This document shows, piece by piece, positions 1 through 7,514 of a DNA stretch of 22,387 bases (position 1 is its first letter; every line of letters starts with the position of its first letter). The position numbers were made by a program, and so were the translations under genes. The notes below the pieces were generated by a model. That model was not told the origin of the DNA. It was given only the letters and a program-made list of their open reading frames with translations, and did not search any database. Source of the DNA: JASUTC01 sp035447925 (GTDB taxonomy: Bacteria; Thermotogota; Thermotogae; MWEM01); the NCBI GenBank assembly GCA_035447925.1, contig DAOTHY010000031.1:1-22387 (forward strand), in the 5' to 3' direction.

Positions 1-566
1 CCAAAAAGCCGGATTTTTTTACTGAAAATCAGGTGGATGACAATCCCCATGACCGATTGAATCCCAGCATGAGTTATCTGGTGTTAACCGAACACGTTAA
101 ATACGGGGGCGAGTTGGCCAGAAAATACAGGCTGCCCATTCTTTTCGAAGACCTTATTATCCAGCATCATGGAACCAGGGTTCAAAAATTCTTTTACAAC
201 AAGGCAAAAAACAAAGACACCGATACCTCTGACGATCAATATCGCTATTCAGGACCTAAACCACAGTTTAAAGAGGCAGGCATTCTTATGCTGGCAGACT
301 CTTGCGAGGCAGCGGTAAAAAGTCTTGAAAGCCCCACACCTCAAAAGGTTCAGGAACTTGTGGGAGACATTATTAACGGCATTTACATGGAAAGGCAGCT
401 GGATGATTCCGGTTTGACCCTGAAAGATCTGGAGGAAATCGCACAGGAATTTACCCGTGTGATCGTCAAGGCCTATCACAAACGCATCCAATATCCAAAA
501 GAAGCCGAAGATGCTGAAGAAAATCGGCTCATTCCTAAAATGGATGAGCGAAAGAAAGAGGAGTAA
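1..566 (+). CDS. pgpH: Cyclic-di-AMP phosphodiesterase PgpH (7TM-HD family), C-terminal fragment
   Basis: Partial gene entering from the left edge; the reading frame is open from base 3 (K-K-P-D-F-F-T-E-N-Q), so the GTG at 33 is internal. Visible is the C-terminal half of the cytoplasmic HD domain: N-P-H-D near the start, then I-I-Q-H-H-G-T, and a later segment containing A-D-S-C-E-A-A, all typical of the 7TM-HD (YqfF/PgpH) family. Members are membrane proteins whose HD domain hydrolyses c-di-AMP to pApA. The transmembrane and extracellular parts lie outside the window. The C-terminus is charged (ends in K-K-E-E). ybeY starts 3 bases after the stop, the usual Bacillota order pgpH-ybeY, which supports the call. 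Family assignment is firm; enzymatic activity is inferred from the family. Confidence 0.88.
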   Translation, partial: KKPDFFTENQVDDNPHDRLNPSMSYLVLTEHVKYGGELARKYRLPILFEDLIIQHHGTRVQKFFYNKAKNKDTDTSDDQYRYSGPKPQFKEAGILMLADSCEAAVKSLESPTPQKVQELVGDIINGIYMERQLDDSGLTLKDLEEIAQEFTRVIVKAYHKRIQYPKEAEDAEENRLIPKMDERKKEE

Positions 567-569
567 AAC

Positions 570-1061
570 ATGGAGAAAACCAACGCAATGGTCAATTGGG
601 TGAATGAGTATGACGGTTGCATACCCTTTTCTGAAAAAAAAATCAGTGTGATTGTCGATTATATCCTGACAAGAGAATTGGAAGACGGTAATTACTCTCT
701 TTCCATCATCAACTGCACCGATGAACACATCCAGGAATTAAATCGGAATTACAGAGGGGTGGATGAACCCACCGATGTCCTCACCTTTGCCTTATCGGAT
801 GATCAAATGGATGAAAATATCATGGAACTAGGAGATATTTTTCTTTCCATCGATACCATCAATAGGCAGGCACACAACTGGCAAAACACGCCTGAAGAAG
901 AATACCTGTTCATGTTGATTCATGGTTTGCTTCATATCTGCGGATATGATCACGAAGGGCCTTATCAGCTCGAAAAAGAAGGCGATTCTGAAGAAGAAAT
1001 GTTTCAAAGGCAACGTTTTTATTTTGAGGCATTAAAGGATATTCTCAAGCGCTCTGAATAA
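570..1061 (+). CDS. ybeY: Endoribonuclease YbeY (16S rRNA maturation)
   Basis: YbeY is a zinc-dependent single-strand endoribonuclease involved in 16S rRNA 3' end processing and ribosome quality control in the cytoplasm. The zinc signature H-G-x-L-H-x-x-G-Y-D-H is complete (H118, H122, H128), as is the upstream family block Y-R-x-x-D-x-P-T-D-V-L-T-F (residues 61-73). The length of 163 residues is normal. The ATG at 570 is preceded by GAAAGAGGAG ending 9 bases upstream, and the gene is 3 bases downstream of pgpH, so the two are very probably co-transcribed. The 3' end overlaps the convergent FeoC-like gene by 17 bases. In many Bacillota dgkA, cdd or era follow ybeY; here the strand switches instead. 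Confidence 0.95.
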   Translation: MEKTNAMVNWVNEYDGCIPFSEKKISVIVDYILTRELEDGNYSLSIINCTDEHIQELNRNYRGVDEPTDVLTFALSDDQMDENIMELGDIFLSIDTINRQAHNWQNTPEEEYLFMLIHGLLHICGYDHEGPYQLEKEGDSEEEMFQRQRFYFEALKDILKRSE

Positions 1062-1302
1062 GCTGGTACCCTTTTTGAGTAATTAGCCAGTAGTCGATGG
1101 TGACATCCGTTTTAGAACAGAAATTCGCTACAGGGCAGCTGTGACAGGCTGAATCACACACCTGTCTTTTCAAATAACCCATTCGTATCAGATCTATAAA
1201 AACCTGCTCCAGCAGGTTCTCGGATATGTTCAACCGGTTTCCGATTTCTTTTTTGGACAAATAGGGGCTATCGGCAATGATTTGAATCACTTCTTTAAGC
1301 AT
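1045..1302 (-). CDS. FeoC-like winged-helix protein with a four-cysteine cluster
   Basis: Small 85-residue protein. Residues 1-45 read as a winged helix (L-S-K-K-E-I-G-N-R-L as helix-turn-helix, then L-I-R-M-G-Y-L-K-R). They are followed by the cluster C-x3-C-x2-C-x5-C at about residues 49-62, and a short tail. This is the architecture of FeoC-like regulators, in which the cysteines can bind an Fe-S cluster and which usually accompany the FeoB ferrous iron transporter. No feoA or feoB is visible here, so its target is unknown. The start is well supported by GGAAAGGAAGGA upstream. It lies 59 bases after the amylase gene on the same strand and may share its transcript. The stop overlaps ybeY tail to tail. 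An MarR/ArsR-like redox sensor is an alternative. Confidence 0.72.
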   Translation of the reverse strand: MLKEVIQIIADSPYLSKKEIGNRLNISENLLEQVFIDLIRMGYLKRQVCDSACHSCPVANFCSKTDVTIDYWLITQKGYQLIQSA

Positions 1303-1361
1303 TGATATTCCTTCCTTTCCATCACACCCTTTTGATGAACAGCGTCAACTGACTCAACCAC

Positions 1362-2753
1362 TCATTGATTAGACAATCTCTTATAAGGCGAATATCCCGT
1401 CTTGTTTATTTCCAATTCATAGATTTCATAAGAATGAGCTTCGATGGTTCCATAAATCATAGAATTACAAATATCCGCTTTTTTCTTTGAATGGAGAGCC
1501 ACCATCTTCGATCCATTCATGAGAGAGGATTCTCTTGAAATCAATTGAAAGCTCTGGGATTGATCACTGGGATTGATGATAATCACCAAATAATCCTTTA
1601 TGTCATGGGTAAATCGAGAGAAAGCGAGCAACTGGCTGTTAGAATACTCCAATACGCCAAAATTACCGGCATGCAGTGCTGGTTTGTCGTTGTATAAAGC
1701 GATCATTTTCTTGTAAAATGAGAACGTTTCCGGATCAATATGCAGATCCTTCCAGGGCATGGGTTGTCTGCAATAAGGATCTGTTTCGCTCGAGAGTCCT
1801 AATTCTTCACCATAATACACCATCGGGCTCCCAGGAAGCGTAAACTGAAGGGCCACGGCCAGTTTCCACTTGTCGGAAAAATCATTCTTCACACGTGGGG
1901 TATCATGACTGGAGAGAACATTCCAGCTTTTAAGTATGGCTTCCAGCTTAGAATCATCTATGGTTTTTTCAACAACAGCCGTCAACATTGTTCCGGTTAG
2001 TTTTCCTTCCAGATAGGATTTGATCAACTCCCGAAAGTAATAATTCATCACCCCGTCAAGCACCCCGTTTTTGACCCATTCTCCGGGATAAGACCAAATT
2101 TCTCCGATAGTGTCATGATCTCCCATACTCTTTAATACTCCGCTTAACTCCTTGCAGTAATCATATCCTACATCATAAGCACAATCCAAACGCCAATCAT
2201 CCACTCCCAGGCTGGTCCATTTCTGAACCACTGAATCCCTTTTGTTCCACAACAGGTCTCTGAGTTGTAGATTGTCAAGATTCAATTCCGGTAGCCCCTT
2301 GTGAGAGCCCCACCAGGTGATTTCTCCGTTTTTTTCATTCAAAAAGTCACGATAAGCCGGATCCTTATACCACGGGTTATTCATGCCAATGTGATTAAAC
2401 ACCCCATCCAAAACAACCCGAATCCCATTTTTATGACAAGTGTCAATTAGTGTCTTCAAGTCCTTTTCCGTTCCCAATATGGGATCGATGCTGAAATAAT
2501 CCACACAATCATATCGGTGATTGGTCATGGCCTTGAAAATCGGGGTCATGTATAATAAACCGATGCCTAAGGTTTTCAAATAATCGCATTTATCGGCTAT
2601 TCCTATCAAATCACCGCCGTAAAAATCAAACTGATGGGCACCTGCCGGTTTTTTTTCAACGGGAACATGCCATTGAATCATCCCTTCTTTCTTTGAAGAG
2701 GCATTAAACCGGTCCGGAAAAATTTCATATACGACATATCCTCTCTTCTTCAT
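1362..2753 (-). CDS. Alpha-amylase family (GH13) glycosidase, neopullulanase/cyclomaltodextrinase-like
   Basis: A 463-residue TIM-barrel glycoside hydrolase with all GH13 regions. Region I is D-G-V-F-N-H (116-121), region II W-R-L-D with nucleophile D190, region III G-E-I-W with acid/base E218, and region IV S-S-H-D with D284. The N-terminal V-Y-E-I-F-P-D-R-F and the block N-H-R-Y-D-x-x-D-Y-F-x-I-D-P resemble the neopullulanase/cyclomaltodextrinase group (GH13_20-like). It lacks the extra N-terminal carbohydrate-binding domain that many of these carry. There is no signal peptide, so it should act on alpha-1,4/1,6 maltodextrins in the cytoplasm. The start has an AAAGGGGT ribosome binding site about 9 bases upstream. 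It lies 63 bases downstream of the FabK-like gene. The exact substrate cannot be told from sequence alone. Confidence 0.88.
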   Translation of the reverse strand: MKKRGYVVYEIFPDRFNASSKKEGMIQWHVPVEKKPAGAHQFDFYGGDLIGIADKCDYLKTLGIGLLYMTPIFKAMTNHRYDCVDYFSIDPILGTEKDLKTLIDTCHKNGIRVVLDGVFNHIGMNNPWYKDPAYRDFLNEKNGEITWWGSHKGLPELNLDNLQLRDLLWNKRDSVVQKWTSLGVDDWRLDCAYDVGYDYCKELSGVLKSMGDHDTIGEIWSYPGEWVKNGVLDGVMNYYFRELIKSYLEGKLTGTMLTAVVEKTIDDSKLEAILKSWNVLSSHDTPRVKNDFSDKWKLAVALQFTLPGSPMVYYGEELGLSSETDPYCRQPMPWKDLHIDPETFSFYKKMIALYNDKPALHAGNFGVLEYSNSQLLAFSRFTHDIKDYLVIIINPSDQSQSFQLISRESSLMNGSKMVALHSKKKADICNSMIYGTIEAHSYEIYELEINKTGYSPYKRLSNQ

Positions 2754-2816
2754 ATTTAAATGACCCCTTTCGTCTACAATTTCAATCCTGTTTTGGGATG
2801 AATAACCATTCGTTCT

Positions 2817-3761
2817 TTATTCTCCGGATGCCAGCTTTTTCATCATTCGCCCGTAATCGGCAATCATCTGTTCAACAATACCGGCAACCGGCAAGATATC
2901 GTGGATATTCCCAGCGGCCATCCCCGCCATGAAAGAACTGTTTTGAATATCTCCATCTAAAACAGCATTTTTTAAAGAACCTAATATCATTTGCTCGGCC
3001 TGACTGGGATCTTCTATTTCCATTCTTTTTACCTTTTTTGAAAACGGGGTCTTTAAAACTCGTACCGGATGACCCAGCTTTTCTCCCGTTAAATGGGTTC
3101 CCCTGACATCCTTTTTCAAAATCATCTGTTTAAAGGACTCGCTCACCGTCGATTCAACCGAACACAAAAAGCGGGTCCCCATTTGAACACCATCTGCTCC
3201 TAAACACATTGCAGCCGCCATGGTTCGACCATCAACAATCCCCCCTGCGGCAATCAAGGGAACACGAACACAATCTCTTACAGCCGGAATAAGTGTCATG
3301 GTACTCACATCTCCTACATGGCCGCCCGATTCAAGCCCTTCTCCGATAATCACATCAACACCGGCACGTTCCAACAGAATCGCCAGACTGGGAGAAGAAC
3401 AAACCGATAAAACCGTAATCCCTTCTGCCTTAAGGCGAAAGACATGTCGTTGCGGGTTTCCGGCTCCGAAAATACAAGCAGGTACTTTTCTTTCAGCTGC
3501 TAATCGGACGAGTTCATCGATGAACGGCGAAAAAACGACGAAATTAACGGCAAATGGATTGTTCGTATGTGCTTTCACATAATCAATGGCCTGGTCGAAC
3601 TCTTGCGGATTCATTGCTCCTGCGCCAATCGTCCCCAATGCCCCAGCTTCAGATACGGCCGCACAGAGTTCCGGGCTGCCGGCCCATGCCATTCCACCTT
3701 CGATGATGGGGTAACGAATATTGAGCAAAGAACAGATCTTATTTTTTTCAAATAGCCTCAT
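2817..3761 (-). CDS. fabK: Enoyl-ACP reductase II (FabK)-like FMN enzyme of the nitronate monooxygenase superfamily
   Basis: A 314-residue FMN TIM-barrel protein. Family motifs are E-G-G-M-A-W-A-G (21-28), F-G-A-G-N-P (98-103), E-G-L-E-S-G-G-H-V-G with H148 at the position of the FabK catalytic histidine, then A-A-G-G-I-x-D-G-R and G-A-D-G-V-Q-M-G-T-R-F. A later G-H-P-V-R-V-L-K is also typical of FabK. FabK reduces enoyl-ACP in fatty acid elongation using NAD(P)H and FMN, replacing FabI in many Bacillota. The start is certain: GGAGGAG precedes the ATG at 3761 by 6 bases. No other fatty acid gene is near, so a nitronate monooxygenase or another 2-enoyl reductase remains possible. It heads a same-strand run with the amylase and FeoC-like genes. 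Confidence 0.8.
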   Translation of the reverse strand: MRLFEKNKICSLLNIRYPIIEGGMAWAGSPELCAAVSEAGALGTIGAGAMNPQEFDQAIDYVKAHTNNPFAVNFVVFSPFIDELVRLAAERKVPACIFGAGNPQRHVFRLKAEGITVLSVCSSPSLAILLERAGVDVIIGEGLESGGHVGDVSTMTLIPAVRDCVRVPLIAAGGIVDGRTMAAAMCLGADGVQMGTRFLCSVESTVSESFKQMILKKDVRGTHLTGEKLGHPVRVLKTPFSKKVKRMEIEDPSQAEQMILGSLKNAVLDGDIQNSSFMAGMAAGNIHDILPVAGIVEQMIADYGRMMKKLASGE

Positions 3762-4007
3762 GAATGCTCCTCCAGAGTAAAAAAATGGTCAAAGCAATCT
3801 TATCATATCCAGGCTCAAATGAGCAATTTTATTCAACTTTTTTTGGAATTTGATTTGATAGCGGTTATGTGCTTTTCTACCGGTACAAAAAACAAAAGGG
3901 TTCCATTTGTGATCGTGCGTTAACATGTTATAATCGTCTGTAAAAATAGTAAAAGGCTGCGTGAAGATGGCCGCCAGATAAAATTGAAGCAAAATGGAGT
4001 GAGAGAG
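3762..4007. promoter_or_regulatory. Divergent intergenic region with promoter for the glycosyltransferase
   Basis: This gap lies between fabK (-) and the glycosyltransferase (+). On the + strand a -35 TTGTGA (3907-3912) stands 16 bases before TATAAT (3929-3934), which is preceded by TG one base upstream (extended -10). The predicted leader is about 65 bases. An inverted repeat, GCTCA-AA-TGAGC (3813-3824), lies about 50 bases upstream of the fabK start and could be an operator; no clear minus-strand promoter was found. I see no gene here. Confidence 0.6.
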
Positions 4008-5207
4008 TTGAAAATCGTTCAGATTACATCGGTTTCAGACACTGTACAAGCCTTTCTTTTTCCTCTAATGGAAAAGTTAATTCAAAATGGACACGAAATT
4101 GATATTATTACATCAGACACTGATTCAAAATTGAAAAACAATCCCTTTATCATCGATCATCACATCGCCGTTTACGATGTTCAAATTCCCACCAAATTCA
4201 ACCCATGGAAGATATTTACCGCTTATTCAACCATGTTGGAACTCTTCAAGGGGTTAAAGCCGGAAATCATACACGCCCACAGTCCCTATGCTTCTCTGAT
4301 TGCCAGAAACGCCGCATCCAGCGCAAAAGTACCCTATATTATCTACACCAGTCACGGCTTTTATTTTACAGAAGACATGAATTGGTTTAAACGTCACTTT
4401 TTTTCATATCTTGAAAAAAGAACAGCAAAAAAAAGTACCGATTATTTATTTACCGTAAACAGCGAAGACAGGGAATACGCCATCGAACACCACTTTTTGG
4501 AACCTGAGAAAATCATTAACCTTCAGAGTGTGGGAGTGGACACAAAAGTGAAATTCAATCCCATCCGATTCCACAGCAACGTAAAGGAAGCCATTCGCCA
4601 GGAGTTGAATGTGAATGAAGGTGAAAAGGTTTTCAATTATACCGGATACTTAAAGTCAGAAAAAGGCATCATGGAATTATTGCAGGCATTTGCCATCTTG
4701 CACGGCAAATACCCCATGACCAAACTAATCATTGCCGGCGAGCCTCCCGATAAAAACGCATACAAACTGGAAGAAAAAGTCAAAACTTTTATTAAGATCA
4801 ATAACTTGGAACAAGCCGTGCGTTTTTTGGGCTTTCGCATGGATATCCCGGAATTACTCAGTATCACAGATGTCTTTGTTCTGCCTTCCCATAAAGAGGG
4901 GATGCCGATTTCCTCTCTCGAAGCTCTTAGCATGGGTGTTCCGGTTGTTGGAACAAATATCCGGGGAATCCGGGAGGAAATCGTGGATGGAAAAACAGGA
5001 TACCTGGTTCCGTTGAATAATCCGAAAGAGCTGTACAAAGCTATGGAAAAGGCTATGAACAATTTTCAAATCCCGGATGACAAATGTCGCAAACGTGCCA
5101 TTGAAAATTTTGATGAAGAAGATGTATTGAAAAAACAACTGCATATATACCAGCTCTTGGAAAGCAAAATAACAGAAACGGAAGATGGAGGTCAATCAGA
5201 TGAATAA
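4008..5207 (+). CDS. Glycosyltransferase family 4 (GT-B fold), cell-envelope polysaccharide type
   Basis: A 399-residue retaining glycosyltransferase that transfers a sugar from a nucleotide-sugar donor. The N-terminal acceptor domain begins K-I-V-Q-I-T-S-V and contains H-A-H-S-P-Y-A-S. The C-terminal GT1 domain has the family sequence Y-L-K-S-E-K-G and the E-x7-E motif E-G-M-P-I-S-S-L-E (E297 and E305), followed by G-V-P-V-V-G-T and a D-G-K-T-G-Y-L-V block. I chose the TTG at 4008 because GGAG (3996-3999) is 8 bases upstream and translation then starts M-K-I-V-Q; the earlier TTG at 3984 has no such site. There is no signal peptide, so it is cytoplasmic or peripheral to the membrane. It overlaps the threonine aldolase by 8 bases. 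rmlB and a MurJ-like flippase nearby suggest surface glycan work. The acceptor is unknown. Confidence 0.88.
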   Translation: MKIVQITSVSDTVQAFLFPLMEKLIQNGHEIDIITSDTDSKLKNNPFIIDHHIAVYDVQIPTKFNPWKIFTAYSTMLELFKGLKPEIIHAHSPYASLIARNAASSAKVPYIIYTSHGFYFTEDMNWFKRHFFSYLEKRTAKKSTDYLFTVNSEDREYAIEHHFLEPEKIINLQSVGVDTKVKFNPIRFHSNVKEAIRQELNVNEGEKVFNYTGYLKSEKGIMELLQAFAILHGKYPMTKLIIAGEPPDKNAYKLEEKVKTFIKINNLEQAVRFLGFRMDIPELLSITDVFVLPSHKEGMPISSLEALSMGVPVVGTNIRGIREEIVDGKTGYLVPLNNPKELYKAMEKAMNNFQIPDDKCRKRAIENFDEEDVLKKQLHIYQLLESKITETEDGGQSDE

Positions 5208-6225
5208 AATCGACTTGAGAAGCGATACGGTTACCCACCCCACACAAGAGATGTTAAAAGCAGCAATAGAAGCCCCTTTAGGAGATGATGTCTATGGTGA
5301 TGATCCTACGGTTAATCGTTTGGAAGCATTATCGGCTAAGATACTGGGTAAGGAAGCGGCCCTGTTTGTTCCATCAGGAACCTTTGGTAATCAGCTGAGC
5401 CTGTTGACCCATACACTCAGAGGGGATGAAGTCATCCTGGGGAAACATTGCCATATCGTTGCCCATGAAGCGGGTGCTTCAGCCGTGATTGCCGGAGTCC
5501 AACTGGCCTTTTTTGATGACGGCGGTGAATACCCGGATGCCCCAACGATTGAGAAGATGATCAGAACAGAAGATCTCCATTTTCCACGAACGGGTTTAAT
5601 CTGTGTTGAAAATGCACATTCCAACGGTAAAGTCATTCCGATTAATCAGCTTCAATCCATTAAAAAAATGGCTGAAAGCCATGGCATCCCCGTCCACATG
5701 GACGGAGCGAGGATTTTCAACGCAGCGGTTTCCTTAAAGGTAACCGCTAAAGAAATCGCAGCCTGTGCGGATTCTGTGATGTTCTGCTTATCCAAAGGAT
5801 TATGTGCTCCTGTTGGATCCATGTTGGTTGGATCTGAATCATTCATTCACAGAGCCAGAAAAAACAGGAAAATCATGGGTGGGGCCATGAGACAAGCCGG
5901 ACTCATCGGAGCTCCCGGAATCATTGCCTTGGAAAAGATGACTGACAGGCTTGATCAAGATCATCAAATGGCACAATACCTGGCTGAAAAACTCAGCGAA
6001 ATCGAACAGGTCCGGGTTTTAAAGGATCAGTTGGACATCAACATGGTTTATTGTCGGATTTCCGGTGTATCAGACCCGATGAGTCTGGTGACACATTTCC
6101 AAAAAAACAATATTCTCGTCAACCCGGAAGATGAGGGTTTATGGAGATTTGTGACCCATTATTGGATCGGCAGTAAAGATATCGACCTGTTTGTTGAGAA
6201 ACTCAAGGAATATCTGTCAGTGTAA
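5200..6225 (+). CDS. ltaE: Low-specificity L-threonine aldolase
   Basis: A 341-residue PLP enzyme (fold type I) that cleaves L-threonine or L-allo-threonine to glycine and acetaldehyde in the cytoplasm. It opens with I-D-L-R-S-D-T-V-T-x-P-T, the family signature, then D-D-V-Y-G-D-D-P-T-V, a F-V-P-S-G-T-F-G-N-Q cofactor loop, H-M-D-G-A-R, and the PLP lysine in C-L-S-K-G-L (K199). The chosen ATG at 5200 has GGAGGT 7 bases upstream, inside the end of the preceding gene; an in-frame ATG at 5185 would sit upstream of that site. The 8-base overlap with the glycosyltransferase implies one transcript and translational coupling, although the two functions are not obviously related. A hairpin follows at 6287. 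Confidence 0.93.
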   Translation: MNKIDLRSDTVTHPTQEMLKAAIEAPLGDDVYGDDPTVNRLEALSAKILGKEAALFVPSGTFGNQLSLLTHTLRGDEVILGKHCHIVAHEAGASAVIAGVQLAFFDDGGEYPDAPTIEKMIRTEDLHFPRTGLICVENAHSNGKVIPINQLQSIKKMAESHGIPVHMDGARIFNAAVSLKVTAKEIAACADSVMFCLSKGLCAPVGSMLVGSESFIHRARKNRKIMGGAMRQAGLIGAPGIIALEKMTDRLDQDHQMAQYLAEKLSEIEQVRVLKDQLDINMVYCRISGVSDPMSLVTHFQKNNILVNPEDEGLWRFVTHYWIGSKDIDLFVEKLKEYLSV

Positions 6226-6286
6226 AAACCAATTATTGTGTTGATAAGTCAAAAAGCGGATCATTCGATTGAAAAAGTAATCAGAA

Positions 6287-6316
6287 CCTGCCGGGAAATC
6301 TTTGCCGGCAGGCTTT
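6287..6316. terminator. GC-rich hairpin between ltaE and rmlB, probable bidirectional terminator
   Basis: The perfect 8-bp stem CCTGCCGG (6287-6294) / CCGGCAGG (6305-6312) has a 10-base loop. On the + strand it is followed by CTTTCTATT, a fair T-rich tail, so it best fits the end of the glycosyltransferase-ltaE transcript. The rmlB stop codon (6317-6319) is only 4 bases away on the other strand, so the same hairpin may stop that transcript. Confidence 0.7.
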
Positions 6317-7363
6317 CTATTGAAAGTAATTTTTTTGGTAAAAATCCAAATACTCACCTGAAATGACCGATTTCGTCCACTCCTGATGGTTCAGATACCA
6401 GTCGATGGTTAACACAATCCCCTGTTCAAAGGAAACTTGTGGTTCCCATCCCATTTCTTTCTTGATCTTGGATGCGTCAATGCCATATCGCCTGTCGTGG
6501 CCGAGGCGATCTTTAACGTGTTTGATAAGCCCCTCGTTAATGGCTGAGTCTCCAGTTTTTTCCCTCAGGATCTTAAGAACCGACTGAACAATCAAGATAT
6601 TTTCCCTTTCATTGTTTCCCCCGATATTGTATACTTCTCCACTCAAGCCGCATTCAAATACCTGATCGATAGCCCGGCAATGATCACTCACATACAACCA
6701 ATCCCTCACCTGTTTGCCATCCCCATAAACAGGCAGTTCCTTATGATGAAGGGCGTTGTTGATCATCAGGGGAATGAGTTTTTCCGGAAACTGATAAGGT
6801 CCGTAATTATTGGAACATCTCGTTGTCAAGGTGTATAAACCATAGGTGTCGTGATAGGCCTTAACAATCAAATCCCCACTGGTCTTGCTTGCAGAATAGG
6901 GACTGTGGGGATCCAGGGGGGTGGTTTCAGAGAACAATCCGGTAGGTCCCAAGGTTCCGTAAACTTCATCGGTGGAGACTTGCAGAAATTTATGTCCTTT
7001 TTCTTCATCGTAATGTTCTTTGAAGACATGGAGCAAATTCTGGGTTCCCAAAATGTTGGTTTTTAAAAAAATCTGCGGATCGTGAATGGAACGATCCACA
7101 TGGCTTTCCGCTGCAAAGTTGATTATTCCATCGAGATCGTACTGTGAATAAATCTTTTCCAGCAGCACTTTATCGTTGATATCCCCTTTGATAAAGTGAA
7201 ACCTTTGCTTTTGCTCCACTGTCAGATTGGACAGATTGTCAAGATTTCCCGCATAAGTCAAACTGTCTAATCCAATCATCTCACTGTCCGGATGTTGATT
7301 CAAATAATAATAGACAAAATTGCTTCCAATAAACCCGGCAACTCCTGTAACCAATATCGTCAT
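6317..7363 (-). CDS. rmlB: dTDP-glucose 4,6-dehydratase
   Basis: A 348-residue extended short-chain dehydrogenase/reductase. It converts dTDP-glucose to dTDP-4-keto-6-deoxyglucose, the entry to dTDP-L-rhamnose and other deoxysugars. The Rossmann motif G-V-A-G-F-I-G is at 7-13. A-A-E-S-H-V-D-R-S (84-92), the catalytic T-D-E triad member block V-S-T-D-E-V-Y-G (T131, D132, E133) and Y156-x3-K160 are all present, and N-N-Y-G-P-Y-Q-F-P-E-K follows, which is specific to RmlB. The start has GGGGGAA about 5 bases upstream. rmlA, rmlC and rmlD are not in the window, so they must be elsewhere or the product goes to another sugar. It is divergent from the MurJ-like gene. Confidence 0.94.
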   Translation of the reverse strand: MTILVTGVAGFIGSNFVYYYLNQHPDSEMIGLDSLTYAGNLDNLSNLTVEQKQRFHFIKGDINDKVLLEKIYSQYDLDGIINFAAESHVDRSIHDPQIFLKTNILGTQNLLHVFKEHYDEEKGHKFLQVSTDEVYGTLGPTGLFSETTPLDPHSPYSASKTSGDLIVKAYHDTYGLYTLTTRCSNNYGPYQFPEKLIPLMINNALHHKELPVYGDGKQVRDWLYVSDHCRAIDQVFECGLSGEVYNIGGNNERENILIVQSVLKILREKTGDSAINEGLIKHVKDRLGHDRRYGIDASKIKKEMGWEPQVSFEQGIVLTIDWYLNHQEWTKSVISGEYLDFYQKNYFQ

Positions 7364-7406
7364 CGACGTTCCCCCTTTGTTTATTCATCATCTCTCCTTA
7401 TTGTTG

Positions 7407-7415
7407 ATTATAACA
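7407..7415 (-). promoter_or_regulatory. Extended -10 promoter element for rmlB
   Basis: On the minus strand the string TGTTATAAT (7415 to 7407) is a perfect extended -10. The -35 region is only T-rich (around 7429-7435) with no good TTGACA match, as is often tolerated with an extended -10. Transcription would start about 35 bases before the rmlB ATG. Confidence 0.55.
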
Positions 7416-7452
7416 TCAAGGTGCCTGTATAAAAAAAGTAAACACCTCTTGA

Positions 7453-7480
7453 CTGACAAACTTGTTTTTCCTGATATAAT
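7453..7480 (+). promoter_or_regulatory. Promoter for the MurJ-like gene
   Basis: The -35 CTGACA (7453-7458, five of six consensus bases) is separated by 16 bases from TATAAT (7475-7480). TG at 7472-7473 makes an extended -10. The predicted start of transcription is near 7487, giving a leader of about 28 bases that contains the ribosome binding site. It is divergent to the rmlB promoter, and the two -10 boxes are about 60 bases apart. Confidence 0.7.
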
Positions 7481-7514
7481 AGTCCAGCAAGGCGTGAAAG
7501 AAAGGACGACTCTT

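Noticed and set aside
249..728. Minus-strand open frame of 159 codons
   Set aside because: It lies antisense across pgpH and ybeY, both of which have clear family motifs, and its translation resembles no protein family.
3967..3981. Four-codon leader reading frame (M-A-A-R-stop) before the glycosyltransferase, with AAAAGG upstream
   Set aside because: Too short to distinguish from chance; there is no hairpin pair that would suggest attenuation.
3789..3992. Minus-strand open frame of 67 codons in the fabK/glycosyltransferase gap
   Set aside because: It covers the plus-strand promoter at 3907-3934 and has no recognisable sequence or start site.
7414..7451. Imperfect repeat CAAGGTG / CACCTCTTG between the rmlB and murJ promoters
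   Set aside because: The right arm needs a two-base insertion and the loop is long; I judged it a chance match.
7320..7514. Longer start for the MurJ-like protein (65 extra codons)
   Set aside because: It would overlap rmlB and the promoter; the added residues are not part of the family and the TTG at 7515 has a proper ribosome binding site.
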